NCBI GenBank assembly: GCA_033557685.1
Contig: JAWQRN010000223.1
Span: forward strand, 1-33,660
Direction: 5' to 3'
From: Sperchopsis tessellata
Taxonomy: Eukaryota; Arthropoda; Insecta; Coleoptera; Hydrophilidae
DNA length: 33,660 nucleotides
Position numbers and translations under genes: made by a program. The notes under the pieces were generated by a model. That model saw nothing but the letters and a program-made list of their open reading frames with translations, ran no database searches and had not been told where the DNA came from. Of the stretch, positions 20,641-30,237 are shown piece by piece (within the stretch, counting starts at the first letter, position 1; each line of letters opens with the position of its first letter).

Positions 20641-21105
20641 TAACTTAAAGTACGTCCACATGCTTGCGAATTGCGGAACGTTTCCTATTGACTGATAAAT
20701 TTAACAGCGGGAAATATTCTTTCGAATATTTTATTAAAATTGCGGTGCCGCAAAAAATTAAATCTTTTTCACTTTTTGTGAAATTCGTGCCGCCATCTTT
20801 AATTTTGTTGCCGTTTCTAACCTAAGTTACTAACAGTATTTATAGAATAATATATCTACAGGCATAAATTCTTCGATTACTTTTTAATTAAATTTAAACC
20901 TTTTGTTTTGAACACTTTTGTTTTTAATGACGTTTTGAAGGTTAACTGTTGTTTTTTACCAACATTAAAGATGGTTAGAAATTTTAATCCCCCAAATTTT
21001 CCGAAACATTTTACGGATGCATGTGGACGTTGTTATTTTACATCAGAATATATTTTTGCGAATCGCAATTCGGATTTCGCAATTCGTGAGCATGACTTGC
21101 AGTAG
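20641..21105. repeat. Possible MITE-like inverted repeat between RPP21 and MPP10
   Basis: ACATGCTTGCGAATTGCGGA near 20660 and the reverse complement of 21075-21095 (GTCATGCTCACGAATTGCGA) form imperfect inverted ends about 440 bases apart. The interior contains further CG-containing pieces (GCGGTGCCGC, GTGCCGCCATCTTT). A frame at 20908-21105 is open but matches nothing. A target duplication could not be identified, so this is a tentative non-autonomous element sitting in the shared upstream region of two genes. Confidence 0.35.
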
Positions 21106-21579
21106 TATGGTAGTATCCCGTATAGTAATGGTAAAAATCTGTCTTAAAGACTTAAACAGCCTAAAACAAACTAGTGCACTTCTCAACTAAATTTTAATAA
21201 TATCTAATATGAAACATCAATATTAGAATTTGATTGCCTATCGACAAATTAAGTATATGTAGATACTCGTCTAAATATACTTAACTTCTACTAAGACCAT
21301 TAATTATAATTGGCCTACAAATACTATCCTATAAATTTGTCGTTTTCTTTTTTGACTCTGCATGGAACTTTTTTTAAATTTTTTTGATAAATTCACAGTG
21401 ATTAAAAGCACTCTTAAATGTTTGCACTATTAGTAACATTCATAAAAAGGTTCTATAAGTTCTGGCAATATTTTATGTAGTTTGACACTATTTTTTGGGT
21501 AAATGAACAATAGATTAAAAAATATTTTGATTATAAAACAATCTACTTTTTATAACTTTTTAGAATACAGTTTAGGGAC

Positions 21580-21699
21580 CCTAGGAAGAACATTTTATTT
21601 TCTGGGGTGTACATGTTCTAGAAATCTAACCACACATTTGTGATAAAAACCTCGTGTGGTTTTGCTGTGCGTGTTTATTTTTTGAATTAATGTAGCACA
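21580..21699 (+). promoter_or_regulatory. MPP10 proximal upstream region
   Basis: The 120 bases before the MPP10 start codon should contain its 5' UTR and core promoter. There is no clear TATA box. The context of the start is GTAGCACAATGG. No specific factor site can be defended. Confidence 0.3.
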
Positions 21700-21755
21700 A
21701 TGGATACAATAAAGGATTTTGAAGTGTTAGTTAAAAATCCGGATGTATTTTTAAG
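21700..21755 (+). CDS. MPHOSPH10: MPP10 exon 1
   Basis: Encodes MDTIKDFEVLVKNPDVFL plus two bases; donor GTATTT at 21756. The K-NP-xFL pattern is the conserved start of Mpp10, and the two-base phase fits exon 2 exactly. Confidence 0.85.
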
Positions 21756-24700
21756 GTATTTTTGTAATTAAATTCTTATAATTTCAGAGAGGAGGTCTAA
21801 TAATATGATCAGAGTGTTAAAGGATTGTATATTTTAAATATGTTAGGTATTTAAAGTTGTATGTACGTTACACTTATCTAGCCCAAAGTAAACGTTTAAA
21901 ATTTATATTAATGTTCCTGATACACCCTTGATAATTGTTGACTGGTTTATTTTTGTTACAGCTAGTGTTCTTCTAAACCATTGTTTCCCAAACTTTTGGC
22001 TCACAGCTTGTTTACTTAAATAATGTTATGGCGACGAAATTTGTTAGCATCTTATTATTATCCACTTGCTCCTCAATGCCCCCTCTGCCCCTGGGTGCAG
22101 TAAAGCTCTCCCAAATTCCCACTTTGGGAAACGATGTTCTAAACTTTCATCACAGTGTAATTTTTTGTATGAGTATGCTTTCACTGGTTACTAAGGAAAA
22201 CGATATTGATCGGTTAAATCTTGCGTGCAAACCCTATTGAGGATAGACAGCGTAGCAATATCGAACATTACATTTGAAATAGGTACATTAAAACAAACTA
22301 GATAACTGAACTAATGAGAACAACTAAGGGTACAGTTTCTGCTGGAAGTTGCAAATTATTTTCATTATTTTTATAAATAAAAACAAATGAATGTACCATA
22401 TACTTGACATGGTTGTAATGTTTTTATTTTATTTTAGTTGCAGTAATAGTACGAAACAAACGGACAACATTAAGAAGTTTCTGAAGAAGATTTATGACTC
22501 TACAGTGTCTCAACAGTTATTAAAAACTAAATCAAGTGGCTTACCAGAGTTAATAATACAAAGTTTTGATTTGGAGCAAATTTGGCAGCAATTAGAACTT
22601 CACAATGAAGGATCATTAACTGCATCGTTGTTAAATGTCAGCAAGCTATGCAGTAAAGCTGATAATTTGATCTTTGAAGATATAAAAAGTATAGAGAAAA
22701 ACATAAGTGCGAATAACAATGAAGTAGACAATGACGAAGAGGATGAAGAAAACAGTGTTACAAAGAGTAGTAATGATAATGAACTCTCATCACATGACTC
22801 TGTGGATTTGGATGAAAATAACTCTCAGTCAGATAAAGAAAACGATGATGATCCAGATTATAATGGTGGTGAAGATGATCTTTTTTCTGAAGGAAGTGAA
22901 GACAAAGGTGATCAAAACAGAAAGAATAGTAAACGCAACGAAAGAAAATCAATAGTTGATGATGAATTTTTCAATCTTAATGAAATGGAAAATTTCTTGA
23001 CACATGAAGAGAAAAAGTTAAGCAGTCAGGGCAAGAAAAAAAAGCAATCTAACGAAGAATCTGAGTCTGAAGATGAAGACGAAGAGGACGTTGATCTGTT
23101 TGAAGAATCAGATGGTAATGAAGAGTTGAAAGACGAAGAAGATGAAGAGAGTAAACTGAAAAATCCAAAATACGATGACTTTTTCGTTGAAGCACAAGAA
23201 CAGCCACAAAAGCGGAAGAGGAATAAATTTCTTGAAGAGCAGGGTGATGAATCTGAAGAGGACGGTCCTAGAAGGAATATTAAATCATCATTGGAGCTTA
23301 GAGAAGAGAGACAGAGAAAAAAGATTAAACATTTAGAAGAGGAGGCATTGATGGAAAAGCCTTGGCAGTTGAAAGGAGAAGTAACTTCAGAGAACCGACC
23401 TGAAAATTCACTTTTGGAAAGAATTTTGGAGTTTGATTTGATTGCAAGACCAGGTTGGTTGTTTTTTGTTTGCCAAATTTGTTTAATTTTACTTGAGTTC
23501 AAAATATAACTGATAAAACTATTGAAGTTTTTTTTTAATTTTGTGTTACGTACATCGATTTAATATTTATAAAGAATTTAAATCAATTTTCTATTTGTAA
23601 TTTTCTAATAGGAACGAATTTTGTTTAGCCCCTGTTATCACTGAAGAAACTACCTTAAAACTAGAGGACATAATTAAGCAAAGAATAAAGGACAAAGTAT
23701 TTGACAGTGTCGTACGCAAAGAAAAACCTGTAGAAACGCCTTTGGAATATAAGAAAAAATTAGTGTTGAGTCAAGAGAAGAGTAAAGAATCACTGGCTCA
23801 AATTTACGAGAGGGAATTTTTGCAGCAAAAAGAAGCTCTTGATCCTGAGTCTGCAGACAAAGAAGAGGAAGAACCGAAGCTGCATAAAGAAATAAGGCAA
23901 CAAATGAATGCTCTATTTGTTAAGTTGGATGCCCTGTCCAACTTCCACTTTACACCGCGACCTGCTGCCCCCGAATTGAAGATTGTCAGCAATTTGCCTG
24001 CTATTAATATGGAGGAAGTTGCCCCAGTTGCTGCTACTGATGCACATCTATTGGCGCCCGAGGAAGTTCAACCAAAAACTAAAGGGGAAATTATAGGTAA
24101 GGGTGATTTTGTGTTATTTGTTCAAAGTTAAAGATGAAAAGGATATGCAGTAGCGTTAAATTTGCCCACTGAGCAAGTTTTGTACCTATAACGCATTGTA
24201 AATCCCCAAAAATGTATAAGTCTCATTGTGAGCAGTTTATTTTGGCCAGTGGTTGAAAAGAAATACTCAAAATTTGTTGTGGTTATTTTGATTAACTCAA
24301 CAGCTGAAATTTCATATTCACTTTGTATGTACTTTTGTACTTGGTATTTTCCATAGAAAGTACTGCAGAGAATGCTTTATGAGCGTTTTTTAATGTTCAT
24401 GAAACAAAAAAAAAATATTGCAGATGCCTTGGACAGAGAGTCACATTTTGTAAGTGCAATCTGCAATATCGTGAAAATATTTACAGTATGTTTTGGTTGT
24501 CTCCTTTTGTCCATTATCCGGAAATTACAAGTTACAAGGTGTTGTGGCTATAAACAAGGTCTCACAATGCATTGTGGAGTAATTTAGCTACTGCGAATAA
24601 CATACACAGTATTTGTCTTCAGATTTTCCAGGAGATAACCGTGTGTTGGCTTTTATTTTTTGCTGACGTTTTGTTCCCCGTTCCAGGGGACATTAGCTAG

Positions 24701-27489
24701 ACATGTAGCTCTTAAATGTGTTAAGTGTAAACTGCCATGTAGCTCTTAAAAGTGCTAGGTGTGGGTGCCGACCAGCTCTAAAAAGTGCTGGGTGTGGCTG
24801 CCAACCAGCTCTAAAAAACGCTAAGTATAAATTTTCATATACCTCTCAGAAGTGTTAGTCATAGAAGGAAAAGAATTCTGTAGTTTACTGACTTATATAT
24901 GTAGCATAGTAGGGCACCAAGGAATCCTATTTGTAATACCAGCCTACTGTTCCTGTTCGCCAAAATCCTGGCGGAGATTTTACAAAAATTTGATAAAGAT
25001 TTTCTGGATGTTTATATATTTCATTGGACTCTTATTATTCCACGGAAATAATTAGAAGATTTTGGGGAGAATTTTAATATCCTTAAAGAGAATATCATGT
25101 GCTGATTCCAATTTATGTTCTCTTAATGGAGATATAGCAAACCTGGTGACTATTAATGTGTCGTAGGCAATCATCAAGATTCTTCAAACCATAAGGTTAT
25201 ACCACAAAAGTGTCATCCATATACCTAAACCAAAATTTCGGTTTCAGGGGAGTAGATGGTAAAACTTCTTCCTCGAAAGCTTTCATAAAAATGTTTTGGA
25301 TAGGTGGGAATCCCATCGCATCATCAGAAGTATGTTCATAGAACTCGTCGTGAAACGTAAAGTATGCTTGAAATCGACAGGTACCTCCATCCTCTACATC
25401 TTCACACCACCCTTTATAGAAATTATCAGTCGTCAATTCTTTGGTCTACAGAGTTTTCAGTCTCATAGTCATATATATGATTTAAAGAAAAAACTGTCAT
25501 CTACAATTTACTGTCTCAAAAAGATATACAAAAACATTACACCAGCAACAGCAAGAAATACATACTTCGCGGATTTCCACAGCAGGGCTACTTATGGTAT
25601 CTTGGTTTGGGGCTCATCACCTGAGGCTGAAGCCATATTCAGACTGCAAAAAAGGCAGTTAGAATTCTAAAGGGGGCACACTTCATGGACAGTTGCAGGC
25701 CAGTGTTTAAAAGAAATGCACCCTTAATAGCCTAGTACTCAGCCACTGAGCTAAGAGACGGCTTGAGTGGTACTATGTATATGTAAACAATTAATGTAAT
25801 TCTTTTAATTAATAACACATTCATGTACGGCCAAGGAAGCAACAAATTCGTATTCTAATGCGAAAATGGCAATTTCTTGTAGATTAATATCTAATTAGTG
25901 TAATGATTATTCAATTGTAACATTGCGATACCTCTCATAATATGCTTACTCACGATCTCAAAGCATATATACAAGCAATGATATATGTATTTGTACGTGT
26001 GGTGCTGCTAATTACTAACAAGAACAGTGCTGATGACGTCTTTATGACAGAAACACGTGTCCACTGTAGTTCGGCTTGTCTCTCTTCATTTTCCAATGCG
26101 TAGTTCATTTCTGTATTTTATATATTGACTTGGCTGGTTTGTTCGATATTTGATTTATCAAATATTAAAATAACACATTTATGTACGGCCAAGGAAGCAA
26201 CAAATTCGTAAGCTGTTATCGTTCATGAATAAATTCTATTCTATTCATCGAAAAAGTTCATTTATCTGAAGAATTTAGTAAGGTCAAGAATACGCTCATG
26301 CCCATTCGGCTCAAACCTTCAGTTATAAAAAGAGCCATCAGAGTTCTAAAAATTCCATCCCTTTTAGCCAGGACGTGGATATTATTGACCATACCTACTT
26401 GCCGTACGAGTAATACACGTCAGAGAAGATAGAAAGTTTACTCGGCAAACATTCTATGAAGACTATTTTCTAACCTTTGATGAAAATCAGCGAAATCCTT
26501 GCATCTTCAATAGATTCAATTCCTCTACAATCCACTGGAGTATATAGAATTGAATGTACATTTGGTTTAGTGTACATAGGACAGACGAAATGAATGATTT
26601 CCACTCGTTGTCAGGAGCAGGAAAGGCAAACCTGTCTCTATTAGCAGAACATAAATTAGAATCAGAACGCGATATTGTTTTTAAGGACATAAAAATTCTC
26701 CCTAAATTGACTAATCATTTCCCTGGAATAATAACAGAGTCCATTGAAATATATAAACATCTGGAAAATCTGAATTGTGATAGTGGGTTTCCCCTATAAT
26801 CCTCTTGGAAAAATATTTTATAAAATTTGGGTTCAAGCCCCGTAAGGGAATCATCAATAAGAGACTCGCTCGCCAAACAATAGTAGGATCAGTGCCTTTC
26901 TGTTACACTATGTATATGTCGGTAAACCATGGAAATTTTTTTATTCTAAGACTAGCAGTTGTGAGAGCTACTTGTAAGTGTATATACTTTTTAGAGCTGG
27001 TCGACACCCACACCTAGCACTTTTCAGAGTTACATGGTAATTTATAATTAGCACTGTTAAGACCTACATGTCTTGATATTGTCCCCTGGAGTAGTGGACT
27101 AAAAGTCAGCAAAAAGAAAAGTCAATGCACGGTTGTCTCCCGGAAAACCTTAAGATATCTACTGTGGCCGTGGAAGTCTAAGTACAGAATTAACATACGC
27201 AGTAGTACATTAAAATAATATTTTTTTTTTATTTGAATTTTTCCTATATATCTGTTGTAATATATAAGTAATGCATTTGAAACCAATTTTAGGTGTTACT
27301 GAAAAAACTGCAACCGACAAAAAACGTGAAAGACGGAAGAAAAAGTTAAAACAGAGAGAACATGCTAAGGAAAAGAAGAAAAATGAAAAACTTATCAACA
27401 AAGTAAATCCAGGTTTAGGGAATAAGTACAGTAAAGACAAGATGAGAAAAGCACTACAGCAATTAGGAACGAAAAAGGCTGTAAAGTAA
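21700..27489 (+). CDS. MPHOSPH10: MPP10 (MPHOSPH10), U3 snoRNP / small-subunit processome protein (4 exons)
   Basis: Exons 21700-21755, 22438-23453, 23629-24096 and 27293-27489 join in phase to 579 codons including TAA (578 residues; human protein 681). The N-terminus MDTIKDFEVLVKNPDVFL is typical. Residues about 110-296 are the long acidic Asp/Glu/Ser region (NDEEDEENS, SEDEDEEDVDLFEESDG). Then LLERILEFDLIARPAPVITE and LEDIIKQRIKDKVFDSVVRK, LYEREF-like and FVKLDALSNFHFTPRPA, the Mpp10 core that contacts Imp3/Imp4. The last exon is basic (TATDKKRERRKKKLKQREH). The protein acts in nucleolar 18S rRNA processing. Intron 3 (3.2 kb) carries two Penelope-like elements, a LINE fragment and a hammerhead ribozyme. 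Confidence 0.96.
21979..22136. mobile_element. 158-bp hAT-type MITE with perfect 8-bp target duplication
   Basis: The ends CATTGTTTCCCAAAC (21979) and, reversed, CATCGTTTCCCAAAG (22136) are inverted repeats of the widespread hAT 'GTTTCCCAAAC' type. The octamer TTCTAAAC directly flanks both sides (21971-21978 and 22137-22144) without mismatch. An 8-bp duplication is the hAT hallmark. The interior has no coding potential of its own. It lies in MPP10 intron 1. Confidence 0.88.
22438..23453 (+). CDS. MPHOSPH10: MPP10 exon 2
   Basis: The acceptor is TTTTAG at 22437 and the donor GTTGGT at 23454. It carries the N-terminal helical part (TDNIKKFLKKIYDSTVSQQL), the long acidic region and the beginning of the conserved core (ENSLLERILEFDLIARP). 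Confidence 0.96.
23629..24096 (+). CDS. MPHOSPH10: MPP10 exon 3
   Basis: The acceptor is TGTTTAG at 23628, chosen over the TAATAG at 23611 because it restores the conserved ARPAPVITEETTL junction in phase. The donor is GTAAGG at 24097. It encodes the core of the conserved C-terminal half, including FVKLDALSNFHFTPRP and the LLAPEEVQPKTKGEI segment. Confidence 0.95.
24629..25436 (-). mobile_element. Penelope-like element relic, minus orientation, with internal deletion
   Basis: On the minus strand 25436-25197 encodes part of a Penelope-type reverse transcriptase: YFTFHDEFYEHTSDDAMGFP and LKPKFWFRYMDDTFVV (the YMDD-type catalytic motif), with a TAA right after, then PYGLKNLDDCLRHINSH. It then jumps to AEHKLESAHDILFKDIKIL, the tail of the GIY-YIG endonuclease region, so the intervening segment is deleted. 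The 3' untranslated part (24865-24640) has about five 34-base tandem units and ends with the element's terminal GACGTTTTGTTCCCC hairpin region. It lies antisense in MPP10 intron 3. Confidence 0.82.
24704..24865 (-). repeat. Tandem about 34-bp repeats in the Penelope 3' region (about 5 copies)
   Basis: Units of the form (C)AGCTCTTAAAAGTGCTAGGT plus GTGGGTGCCGACC recur with 32-36 base spacing at roughly 24704, 24738, 24772, 24805 and 24838. Similarity falls towards the right. Related units, inverted, occur at 26960-27075 in the second Penelope copy, so the array belongs to the element and not to the host intron. Confidence 0.75.
25437..25745 (+). mobile_element. LINE (CR1/Jockey-type) C-terminal fragment
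   Basis: A plus-strand frame reads IYDLKKKLSSTIYCLKKIYK, TYFADFHSRATYGILVWGSS and IFRLQKRQLEF and, after a one-base shift, SCRPVFKRNAPLIA. This is the conserved region after the reverse transcriptase in CR1/Jockey-type LINEs (KL-SS-Y-L-K.., YF--F-S---YGI--WG, IF--QK). It starts exactly where the Penelope reverse transcriptase of the minus copy breaks off and leads into the ribozyme-bearing segment. Confidence 0.75.
25811..26210 (+). repeat. 42-bp direct repeats 358 bp apart bounding a ribozyme-bearing unit
   Basis: AATAACACATTCATGTACGG plus CCAAGGAAGCAACAAATTCGTA (25811-25852) recurs at 26169-26210 with one mismatch (TCATG versus TTATG). Sequences outside the repeats do not match. The enclosed 316 bases contain the hammerhead ribozyme at 26018-26079 and end with an AT-rich palindrome (ATTTGATTTATCAAAT). 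After the right repeat comes GAATAAATTCTATTCTATTC, a LINE-like simple tail. The repeats may mark a truncated dimer of a 358-bp unit, or an unusually long target duplication around a 316-bp insertion. Confidence 0.85.
26018..26079 (+). ncRNA. Type I hammerhead ribozyme
   Basis: All parts of a hammerhead are present in order. Stem I pairs 26024-26029 (ACAGTG) with 26062-26067 (CACTGT), continued by ACAAG (26018-26022) with CTTGT (26075-26079) across an internal loop of 1 and 7 bases, as in natural type I ribozymes. The core CTGATGA is at 26030-26036. Stem II pairs GTC/GAC (26038-26040, 26046-26048) around loop TTTAT, with a C.A mismatch (26037, 26049) at its base that a single G-to-A change at a CpG would explain. 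GAAA is at 26050-26053. Stem III is the palindrome ACACGTGT (26053-26060), and the predicted cleavage is after C26061 (GTC). Minimal palindromic stem III is typical of Penelope and metazoan retrozyme hammerheads, which work as dimers. It is transcribed within MPP10 intron 3. Confidence 0.85.
26240..27160 (+). mobile_element. Penelope-like element relic, plus orientation, GIY-YIG part
   Basis: Plus-strand relic frames read VHLSEEFSKVKNTLMPIRLK, then, in a broken frame, a linker (KISEILASSIDSIPLQSTG) and GVYRIECTFGLVYIGQTK with a TGA following (about 26535-26595), the GIY-YIG endonuclease start. Then AEHKLESERDIVFKDIKILP and ITESIEIYKHLENLNCDSGF (26645-26795). The 3' region contains inverted versions of the 34-base units and the terminal sequence ATTGTCCCCTGGAGTAG..GTCAGCAAAAAG, matching the left copy's terminus on the other strand. 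With 24629-25436 it forms a tail-out inverted pair inside MPP10 intron 3. Confidence 0.8.
27293..27489 (+). CDS. MPHOSPH10: MPP10 exon 4 (last)
   Basis: The acceptor is ATTTTAG at 27292. It encodes VTEKTATDKKRERRKKKLKQ and a Lys-rich tail ending GTKKAVK and TAA (27487-27489). (D/A)TDKKRERRKKK is the conserved Mpp10 C-terminal motif, which confirms that this exon belongs to the gene despite the 3.2-kb intron. Confidence 0.95.
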
Positions 27490-27677
27490 TATGCCATATA
27501 GATTAAGCAATTTTGTAATTATAAGAAATTTGCTAGTTTTTCATCATCCTAATATTTACACGTTGATCTGTATCTGGGGCATAAGCCTAAAAATGATATC
27601 CTTTTAGATTCACACCCTGAATATTGTTCAACGACTGTATATACAATTTTATCTATATTTATTAAAAACTATGTACA

Positions 27678-27683
27678 AATAAA
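27678..27683 (+). terminator. Candidate MPP10 polyadenylation signal
   Basis: AATAAA about 190 bases after the stop, followed within 10 bases by a T-rich run. Confidence 0.6.
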
Positions 27684-27931
27684 GTTTTTTTAAGAAACAA
27701 TTTTTGCTGTACCATTTTTTATTTATGACTTACATAGAGATGAACGTCTTGAACCTAAAATGTTTTAATCGAAATAGGGTTCTTTAATGTGCACATGGTT
27801 TCAATTACCTATAATACGCTTCCCTCCCAGAAGATAGTAGTTAGTGCTGACGTGTTTTCTTTATCACAAAAACCTGTTATTTTGACTGTATTTGAACCTG
27901 CAATGCCTACCGTTTGTTAAATTAACAGTTA

Positions 27932-29992
27932 CAGTAATACCTCCCTTTACTTTACCTCTGTAAACGATACCTAGCTATAACGTTGATGTTGGGCGACGTG
28001 GTAATTCCCCTATTTTTATGCATTGTGCACTAAAACCGTGCGCATGCTTGTCTGGGATTCTTCGGACCTGTCGGTTATAACTTTGTTCTAGATATATGTA
28101 TTTATACTACAACCTTCATGATATTCGTTACATGGCTCTTATTTGAAATAAACAGTTTTTGAGACACTGCTTTAACATAAAATGCCAAACAAACGAAAAT
28201 CAACAATTTTAGAAACAAATTGAGTAAAAAGAGGTGGCAAAAAGATGCAGTGTCACACCAAACAAGATTATCTTATTCAATTATCGCAACAATTGTAAGC
28301 AAATCAAAGAAAATAAAAACCTCCATTGAAACAACAGCAAAGTTACCCGTACACGAAGTAGCAATATAGAAAAAGTCGAGAAGATGTTAAGTGTTTGGAT
28401 TCAGTCAGTTAAATGCTAATTCAAAATAAAGCGGTAAGTCTGTTTAACTTTTTAAAAGATCGAGAAGAAGGAAAATTTTGTAGCTTCTCGTGGATGGTTT
28501 GAAAAATTTAAATGAGCTGGAGTTCGCAACATTCGTATAATGGAAGAGACTGACGTAGAAGCAGCAAGAAAATTTCCTGACCAATTAAGAATTGTAATTG
28601 AACGCAGTGGATATCCTTCAAATTTGATGTTCAACGTTGATGAAATGGGGCTATATTGGTAACGTTTGCAATATAAAATATTCATTTCACAAGAAGAGAG
28701 AACAGCGTCAGGGTTCAAAGCCGCAAAGGATCGCTTGACTCTGTTATTGGGCAGAAATTCATCAGGAGATTTTAAACTTAAACCAATGCTGGTTTATCAT
28801 TCGGAGAATCCACGAGCCATGACGGATCTCTCCAAGTATAATTTACCAGTAATATGGAAGTCTAACAGAAAGGCCTGGGTAACAAAGGATCAATTTAATG
28901 TTTGGTTCGTTAATCATTTTTGTATTGACGTGCAGCGTTTTGTTAACAAAACAATTTAGAATCAAAGGCGTTATTGCTACTAGATAATTCTCCCGGACAT
29001 TCCGTAAATCATAACGCACTGGAGACATGCATTCCAGTTGAAGTTGTGTTCCTTCCACCGAACACAACATCTGTCATTTAACTTATGGTTCAAGGCGTTA
29101 TAGTGGCATTTAAAGATCATTACCTCGGTGACCCTTTTTCTAATTTAATTGCTGTTGTTCACAGTCAACAAGTGTCAATTAAAGAATTCTGGAAGAGTTA
29201 CAATATAATGAGTGCTATCTACAACCATGGGACGAAGTACCACAATACTGCCTTAAAGCCGTTCGGAAGAAGATAGGACTCAATTTTGAAGAAGAATCCG
29301 AACTTGCTATTGACATCCAGAAAGAACTTGTTGAAATGGCACATTAACTACACTTCAATCAAGTTGACGCAGATGATACTACTGGATGACGATGGCAATC
29401 CCTTAACGAATGAGGAATTGCAAGAACTAACAGAAGAAAATTTGGAATGAGAAAATGCCAATCCTGATATAGATGCGGAAAAGCCACCAGCTAAAGTTTT
29501 AACAACGAAGATATCATCCAATTGCCTGAGTCAGGTGTATCATTCGCTAGAATTTTTGTCCGAAAATGATACTGATTTTGCGCGAAGTTGTGCTGTAAAA
29601 AGAAACGTATTAAATGCTTTAACATGTTATAGTGAGATATTACGTGAAAAGAAGAGACAAAGCAAGGCAATCGACCCTTGATTAGTTCTTGTAAAAAAAT
29701 TAAAATCGTCACTTCTTTTCTTTTATACAGCTAATAATTTTTGTAATACATTCTATATAATATGTATATTTATAATTTCATACTTTAAATTGTGCCAAGA
29801 AAAAGGTGTCTTGAGCCTATCAATAAATTAAAAAAAAATAAAAAAGAAAATAATATTAAATATAAAATATATTTTTGTCATTTTAGCAACTTATCTCTAT
29901 CCTTCGCCTTTTATTTCTTCCACCGTTAAAGATAATCCGGTTAACGTAACATTTTTGAGGAACGCATTCCTATTGTTAAAGAGGTATTACGG
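27932..29992 (+). mobile_element. Tigger DNA transposon, full length, inactive
   Basis: The ends are CAGTAATACCTCCCTTTACT at the left and, on the minus strand, CCGTAATACCTCTTTAACAA at the right. TA flanks both (27930-27931 and 29993-29994). The 2061-bp length and the internal jerky/CENP-B-type transposase are standard for Tigger. It is distinct from the Tigger end at 1-239 by terminus sequence. It lies between MPP10 and POLR1E. Confidence 0.9.
28183..29690 (+). pseudogene. Tigger transposase pseudogene
   Basis: The start is MPNKRKSTILETN (28183) followed at once by TGA; then VEKMLSVWIQ, FVASRGWFEKFK, ARKFPDQLRIVIERSGYPSN, FNVDEMGLYW (first Asp) with a TAA after it, and the long open block 28666-28959 (TASGFKAAKDRLTLLLGRNS, MTDLSKYNLPVIWKSNRKAW). 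The second Asp is in LLLLDNSPGHSV (about 28970). The third motif, normally QPMDQGVI, reads stop-LMVQGVI (about 29078), so the third Asp is changed to Val and the Gln codon to TAA. It therefore has several stops and at least one lost catalytic residue. Confidence 0.88.
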
Positions 29993-30237
29993 TACATAAC
30001 ATTTTGTTAGATATATCCTGTTTTTCTTTTGTAGAATATTTAATGAAAAGATGTTTGTACATGATATACATACATATTTCATGTTTTAGTTTCATTGAAG
30101 ATATAATGAAAAGATTCTTAGGTTCTCTTTTTTAAGCTTAGTTTTGAGAAAATCATTGTTCAGCAATTCATATGCCAAATGAACAATTTTATATACTATG
30201 TAAAATATATAAATATGTATTAAATGTAATATACATC

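Noticed and set aside
20908..21105. 65-codon plus-strand frame between RPP21 and MPP10 as a small gene
   Set aside because: It has no recognised motif and its end coincides with the inverted repeat of a possible MITE, so it is probably accidental.
22028..22240. 70-codon plus-strand frame in MPP10 intron 1
   Set aside because: It overlaps the hAT-type MITE and its flank; the element accounts for the sequence and no protein family fits.
23026..23502. 158-codon minus-strand Ser/Phe-rich open frame
   Set aside because: It is the antisense shadow of the acidic GAA/GAT-rich MPP10 exon 2; the low-complexity Ser runs arise from those codons.
23601..23628. TAATAG at 23611 as the MPP10 exon 3 acceptor
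   Set aside because: Using it shifts the frame and adds sequence ending in a stop; the TGTTTAG at 23628 gives the conserved ARPAPVITEETT junction.
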